A stretch of 64,000 bases of DNA from Cinclus cinclus. Its lineage: Eukaryota > Chordata > Aves > Passeriformes > Cinclidae. The number at the start of each line of letters is the position of its first letter. Within the stretch, counting starts at the first letter, position 1. The stretch covers positions 3,560,701 to 3,624,700 of the forward strand of contig NC_085071.1 of assembly GCF_963662255.1 (NCBI RefSeq), written 5' to 3'. Both the position numbers and the translations under genes were made by a program. Positions 48,801 to 64,000 of the stretch are shown here, one piece after another. A model generated the notes under the pieces. The model made no database searches. It was not told the origin of the DNA and saw only the letters and a list, made by a program, of their open reading frames with translations.

Positions 48801-50725
48801 CAATCCAGGACATGTCAGCAGAATCCATTCGGAGACTTGTGAGTTAAAGACAAGATTCCCTTCCAAACACACAAGAGTGTTAAAACTAGATGCTAAGGCC
48901 TGTCTGTTTTTATTAAGAAGTCTCAGGTATAAGCTTTGTGAAGTATTTTTGCCAAGCTGAATAAGAACTTGGCTAGCTACCTTTTGTTTGTCTCCCTCCT
49001 GCCCACACTGCCTTCCCTCAGACCCTGATGCCAGTAGACACGAGTGATGATCCTGCCCAAGCTGAAAAGCCTATGGTCATCCCAAAAGAGCTATGGATGA
49101 TGGTGGATCACTTGAGTCGCAACGCTTCCCAGCAGGTTGGCACTGGAAACACAAAATGAGATGTTTGCATTAGGTTAAGTTTTCAAGAAGATACTGGTAA
49201 TAGCAATCACTGCAAGCTGGGTGTGTTTGGCCAAAGGCCACGGGAGATGAGTGGTCCTGATGCCCCAGGTTGTACTGTTTGGTGCTAGTGACCATGTTGA
49301 TGAGTCCAGGCATCAGCAGTGTCCTGCAGTGCTCTCACTGCAGTGCCACAGCCTTTCTAGAGCTGTTTGTGCTGAGACTTGGATGATGACCATTTTGGAG
49401 AGACTTTACAGGCAGATTATAAAGACTTTGTTCTATTTACCCAAAATTCTTACATTTCCCTCGGACTGATAAAGTGTTGTCTTTGCAGGAAGACTTGTTT
49501 CAGCAGCCAGGCCTCAGATCTGAATTTGAGCAAATCCGAGACTGTTTGGACAAGGGGATGTATGATACTTTGTGTATCCTTTGAGCCTGATGTCCAGGAA
49601 GGTGCACTATGCCAGAGTGCCAAAACTGAGAGGGGTTTTTAAGTTGCTGTCTCTCCTCCCGGGGTAACTGAGCTCTGCATTTCCTCGTGGCATTATGTCA
49701 TCCTCTGCTGAGTGCTGGCAATATCAATGAATTACACAAGTGCCCAACTGCTAGCAGCAGCAGCTCGTGTGCAGGCCAGGGGATTAAAGCTGTGAGCTGT
49801 AGGCAGAGTTCTGGACACCTAACCAAAAGCATTTAGGTGGTGCTGTGCTCTTCCTTAACCACGTTTGGATCAGTGGGCAGCAACCACTCCGTGGCAGAGG
49901 CCCTGCTGCTCTTCCTGGAGAGCCTGCCCGAGCCTGTCATCTGCTGCAAGTTCTACAGCTCCTGTCTGGAGAGTGCCAGCAACTACAGGCTGAGCTGCCA
50001 GGTACTGCTGGCTCCCTGTTCCAGAGGGAGGGGAAGCAAACTGGCCTCTGGTACACCACTCACTGGGTTTTGCTCTCAGTGACATAGTCCTCTGTTAATA
50101 GAAATGATCTGGAACTGGTGCTTCTGGGTTATAAAGAGCTGTGGGCACCAGCAGAGAGGGATTTTGGGGGGCAGGTGCAGCTGGAAGGAGTTGCTGTGTC
50201 TGCAGAATAAAAATGTTGGTGTTTTTCCTTCCTCAGATTCTCTCGGAACTACCAGTGTGCCATAAACATGTGTTTGAATATCTAATGATATTTCTACGAG
50301 AACTACTGAAGAACTCAGGGAAAAACCATTTGGATGCGAATATTCTTGGTAAGGCAAGCAAGAGGGGCTGCACAGTCAGGGAAACAAAGCACTTCAGACC
50401 CGAGTGCAGCTGTGGCTTGTAGTGCTTTGAACCTTTCATTGTAAGTGAATAGTCCATAGAAACGCAGGAGTTTGGGAAGGCGACCCAGAGATGTGGGGAT
50501 CCTCAGCTGTACCCTGCCTCACAGTGAAGCCAGGCACTCTTCCCTGGGGCTGGTGGAATGTCCTGCTCTCACTGTGTGTCTGTGTGGCTTTTCCCTGCAG
50601 CCAGCGTGTTCAGTGGTTTGTTACTCCGGCCTCCCCCTGGGCATCCCAGGCCTGACATAGCTGCCAAGAAGAAAGCTCAGCAATTCATCCACCAGTTCCT
50701 CATGAGGGACGATGATTTACCATGA
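36877..50725 (+). CDS. INPP5B: Type II inositol polyphosphate 5-phosphatase B
   Basis: Removes the 5-phosphate of PI(4,5)P2, PI(3,4,5)P3 and soluble inositol phosphates in endocytic, Golgi and ciliary traffic; paralogue of OCRL. Twenty-two exons: 36877-36933, 37135-37214, 37615-37712, 38107-38136, 38623-38733, 41432-41525, 42444-42614, 43339-43440, 43809-43923, 44554-44670, 45012-45199, 45678-45789, 45951-46060, 46921-47056, 47553-47663, 48288-48450, 48603-48838, 49022-49135, 49489-49573, 49874-50001, 50237-50348 and 50601-50725, giving 864 residues. PH-like domain about 1-125, linker to about 205, phosphatase about 214-510 ([51 protein letters not shown]), ASH about 545-670, RhoGAP-like about 690-864. 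Oddities: two U12-type introns, a linker shorter than in human, and an end ([13 protein letters not shown]) without the mammalian CAAX box. Confidence 0.97.
36934..37134 (+). other. INPP5B: U12-type intron 1 of INPP5B
   Basis: The 5' splice site reads GTATCCTTTG, the minor-spliceosome consensus. A branch-site match TTCCTTGAC at 37115-37123 lies 12 bases before the acceptor AG, the spacing typical of U12 introns, and there is no classical polypyrimidine tract. Exon 1 ends in phase 0. Confidence 0.88.
38900..39440 (+). promoter_or_regulatory. Internal CpG island in INPP5B intron 5, probable alternative promoter
   Basis: A second dense CpG block inside intron 5 (38734-41431), comparable in composition to the main promoter. 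It contains a candidate first exon (ATG at 39056, strong donor CGAG|gtgagc after 39083) whose phase matches INPP5B exon 6. A promoter for a shorter INPP5B lacking the PH-like domain is inferred. Confidence 0.55.
39056..39083 (+). CDS. Candidate alternative first coding exon of INPP5B
   Basis: Twenty-eight bases from an ATG to a strong donor encode MSAGGRPRR plus one base (phase 1). Exon 6 (41432) accepts phase 1, so the join would read [16 protein letters not shown] and continue in the normal INPP5B frame. The product would skip exons 1-5, the PH-like part, and keep the phosphatase, ASH and RhoGAP-like domains. Prediction from sequence only. Confidence 0.4.
44498..44539 (+). repeat. 21-bp tandem duplication before INPP5B exon 10
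   Basis: Two copies of attacagcattgaawagacc (one substitution) end 14 bases before the exon 10 acceptor; the duplicated part may include the branch-point region. Confidence 0.8.
49574..49873 (+). other. INPP5B: U12-type intron 19 of INPP5B
   Basis: The donor is GTATCCTTTG and a perfect minor-class branch site TTCCTTAAC lies at 49851-49859, with the branch A about 15 bases before the acceptor AG. The exon join (phase 1) gives [17 protein letters not shown], aligning with the conserved RhoGAP-like domain, which confirms this unusual boundary. Confidence 0.92.
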
Positions 50726-51003
50726 ATATCGGATGCAGTTAATCTGACTTTTAGACATTGAATTACTTAAAAATTTTTTTTATACATTATACTGGCGCTT
50801 TTTTTTAATATCACAATATTTTGTACCATCTGTTGCTCTTGAAGGCAGAGATCAGGCACTTTGACACCTGATTATGCTGTAAAGTACATAAAATTTCCCA
50901 ACAAGCTGTATGTGGACAAGTTAAAAAATACGAGAGCTGATATTTACACTGTATTTTATTTAACTTGTTAAAACGACGAGAGTTTTTAAGTCCCTGCTAT
51001 TTA

Positions 51004-51009
51004 AATAAA
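51004..51009 (+). terminator. INPP5B polyadenylation signal
   Basis: AATAAA 278 bases after the INPP5B stop. The MTF1 CpG island begins only about 20 bases further on. Confidence 0.8.
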
Positions 51010-51024
51010 AAGATCTGGAGCCCT

Positions 51025-51529
51025 TTCGCGGCCTGAGCGCGGCGTCGCTGAGAGCCCTGAGGCCGCGCGGGGGCGCTGTGCTTCGCCCGGCCTTCCCCTC
51101 CCGTCAGCCCCCGCGGCGGGCGCGGCGCTCCCGGCATGCCGCGCGCGGCCGGAAGCGGAAGTGGGGTCGCGGCGATCATGGTGGCGCTGGGGCGGGGAAG
51201 GAGTCGCCGCCGGCGCCCGGTGAGCGGGCGGGGGTGAGTGGGACAGGGGAAGGGAGGAACTGAGCAGAGCCGAAGAAGTGCGGCTCGCGTAGGCAGCCGT
51301 AGTGGCTCATCGCGGGACCGGGCCGGGTGGGGGTAGCGCCGCGCTCGGGGCGGGACCGCGGCGCTCGGCCCGGCCCGGCCCGGCCCCACCGCCACCGGCC
51401 GCCCTGGGACTGTGTCTGCGAGCGGAATGGGGCCCGGCTCGGCCTCCTGACCCCCCCGCACCCGTCCTTCTGTTGCAGATGAGCCGTTCCGGCCGGAGCT
51501 CCCGGTAGCGCGGTGAGAGGCGCGGAGCC

Positions 51530-51530
<1 letters not shown>
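51025..51530 (+). promoter_or_regulatory. CpG island promoter of MTF1
   Basis: An abrupt change from AT-rich INPP5B 3' UTR to dense CpG at about 51.02 kb, running to the MTF1 start codon. A non-coding first exon probably ends at 51219 (donor CCCG|gtgagc), and exon 2 starts at 51479 after ttctgttgcag. Confidence 0.75.
51178..51508 (+). other. Upstream ORF in the MTF1 leader (spliced)
   Basis: An ATG at 51178 opens 14 codons to the exon 1 donor (51219). They continue in phase into exon 2 (51479) and end at TAG 51506-51508, 21 bases before the MTF1 ATG. The 23-residue product would be strongly basic (RGRSRRRRP). It exists only if transcription starts upstream of 51178, which is not shown. Confidence 0.4.
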
Positions 51531-62539
<11,009 letters not shown>

Positions 62540-63785
62540 AGATGTTCCAGATTTTCTTTTGCACCTGGAGGGTAAAACCCTTCTCCTTAGAAGCAGAAAC
62601 TGAAGGATCGATTGTTATTCCTTCCTCTTTGGAAGTTTTGTGGCTTATTTCTGCTTCACGGATGTCATCTTAGTCACGTCCCAGGTACATCCACCTTTGA
62701 GATTCTATCTAAAAAAAAGAAAAGGTAAAAAAAAAAAAGCTAAGTTATATATGAACTGTTTTGGCTGCACTGTCTGTCACTTTTGCTTGTCATATGTGAA
62801 CACAGAAGTTAAGGTTACTCGTGTGCAAAAAGATTTTAAAAGGAAAAGGGGGGTTACTTTGTCTCCAATTGCACATCACTTACTTTTGGGATTAAGGTAC
62901 TGGCAGCAAGTGGGTCTTTGTTACAACTTCTTGGGTCTCTAATTTTCTTCTGTCTCTCATGTCTCTACTAACCATGCACTAAAGGGGAGCCCAGGAAAGG
63001 AGGCTGCAGGGGGAGGAAATGGCATAGCTGGGGGAGGATTTATCTGCAGTGTGATTTGAATGCGATTGTCACGTACCTGATGAGGAGCTGGTGCCTGGTT
63101 TTGCTGTGTACTAATGCTCTTGCTAAAGGCTCCAGGAGCTTTGGGGGAATTTATTTCAGCAGGGCACAAGTACCCTGTGCCCCTGATAGATCTGTTCGTC
63201 TAATTCCACTAGGACTCAAGTGTGTCGCAGACACTGTGTCACAGCATGGAAGCACAGTTGGAGCCACTGTTGGCTCTGGCTCCAGAGTCTGTTTTCTTGG
63301 CCTCTCCGAAGGGTACAGTGGGTCCCAGGTGTGGTCAGGTTGGTGCCTGCTGCTCTTTTGATTTCTTAGGCTCTGTTCAGCAACAAGTCATCATCCTAAC
63401 CCTGGGACTGTTAAATCAGGAGCACGGTGCCTTTGCTGGTTACTATCATGTTTTGTGAAGAACAACCCTTAAAATTTTTTTGAGAAAGATTCAGCATAAA
63501 TTCAGTTTGAATTCGGTGAGTTTGTCCTTCAGTTGTCCCTACATGCTTCTTTTTTTTTTTCCAGTGAGCTATATAATTTCTGCCTGACTCTGCTTCCAGC
63601 CTACTGCAATGCCAGCTTTTTGTGCACTGGGCTATTTCTTGACTTAAAGATGTTACGCAACAGAATAGTTTTTCTTATCAAACTGAGAGTCTATATTCTA
63701 ACCTACTCAGGGTAAATCAAATCCAAACCCCCCCTTCCACCAAAAAGCCTGTAATGTTGCAATAAATGCAGTCTCATTCTAAATG
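62540..63785 (+). other. MTF1: MTF1 3' UTR
   Basis: Sequence after the MTF1 stop with no further coding potential, A/T-rich, ending at the polyadenylation signal AATAAA at 63761-63766 and its expected cleavage zone. The length is inferred from that signal; earlier or later ends are possible. Confidence 0.6.
63761..63766 (+). terminator. MTF1 polyadenylation signal
   Basis: AATAAA in the A/T-rich region about 1.2 kb after the stop codon. Confidence 0.6.
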
Positions 63786-64000
63786 GTTTATTTATGCTGC
63801 ATTATTTTAAAAGATGTAATTTTATAGTTTTTATCCATCTTTCTGGCTTTGGCTGTCAGTCTTCTTGTGTTAAAGGAAAGAATATTAAATAGTCTTTATT
63901 CAGTTTACAGTGTTGTCATTAGTGAGATACAAAGATAATGACTGCAAGCCAATTAGTGGGGAGTGTCCCTGCACTCAATTTAGGAATGCAAACTGTAGTG

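Overview
The window is vertebrate nuclear DNA, almost certainly from a bird and probably a songbird (Passeriformes). CR1 LINE fragments are present at 58.2 kb and 21.5 kb. A solo retroviral LTR at 29.8-30.4 kb, and a second LTR piece at 54.8-55.1 kb, resemble elements I know from avian, mainly passerine, genomes. No bacterial-style operons, tRNA, rRNA or CRISPR are visible. Splice sites throughout are GT-AG.

Five protein-coding genes lie on the + strand, head to tail: FHL3 (coding 15.6-18.3 kb), SF3A3 (22.7-28.9 kb), an unnamed two-domain Ly6/uPAR surface-protein gene (31.4-34.8 kb), INPP5B (36.9-50.7 kb) and MTF1 (51.5-62.5 kb). FHL3-SF3A3-INPP5B-MTF1 is the same order and relative orientation as on human chromosome 1p34, so this is an old conserved block. 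The Ly6/uPAR gene is the exception: to my knowledge nothing comparable lies between SF3A3 and INPP5B in mammals. I reassembled all five coding sequences exon by exon. Each joins in frame: 279, 501, 460, 864 and 731 residues.

Layout. 1-15.6 kb: no convincing coding sequence; probably FHL3 intron 1 or upstream DNA. 15.6-18.5 kb: FHL3, a LIM-only cofactor. 18.5-22.2 kb: intergenic, with a CR1 tail. 22.2-29.1 kb: CpG island and SF3A3, a 17-exon splicing factor gene with several intronic simple repeats. 29.1-31.3 kb: intergenic, with a solo LTR. 31.4-34.8 kb: the Ly6/uPAR gene. 36.5-51.0 kb: CpG island and INPP5B, with two U12-type introns, a second internal CpG island and a C-terminus lacking the mammalian prenylation motif. 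51.0-63.8 kb: CpG island and MTF1, the metal-responsive zinc-finger factor. Its exon 3 donor site is embedded in a 27-bp tandem array that repeats the splice donor sixteen times.

The genes do not form a pathway. They are neighbours by ancestry: a muscle/transcription cofactor, a U2 snRNP component, a surface protein, a phosphoinositide phosphatase and a metal sensor. The best candidates for undescribed biology are the Ly6/uPAR gene with its Val/Ala/Thr/Lys repeat stalk, the splice-donor minisatellite in MTF1, and the alternative first exon proposed for INPP5B.
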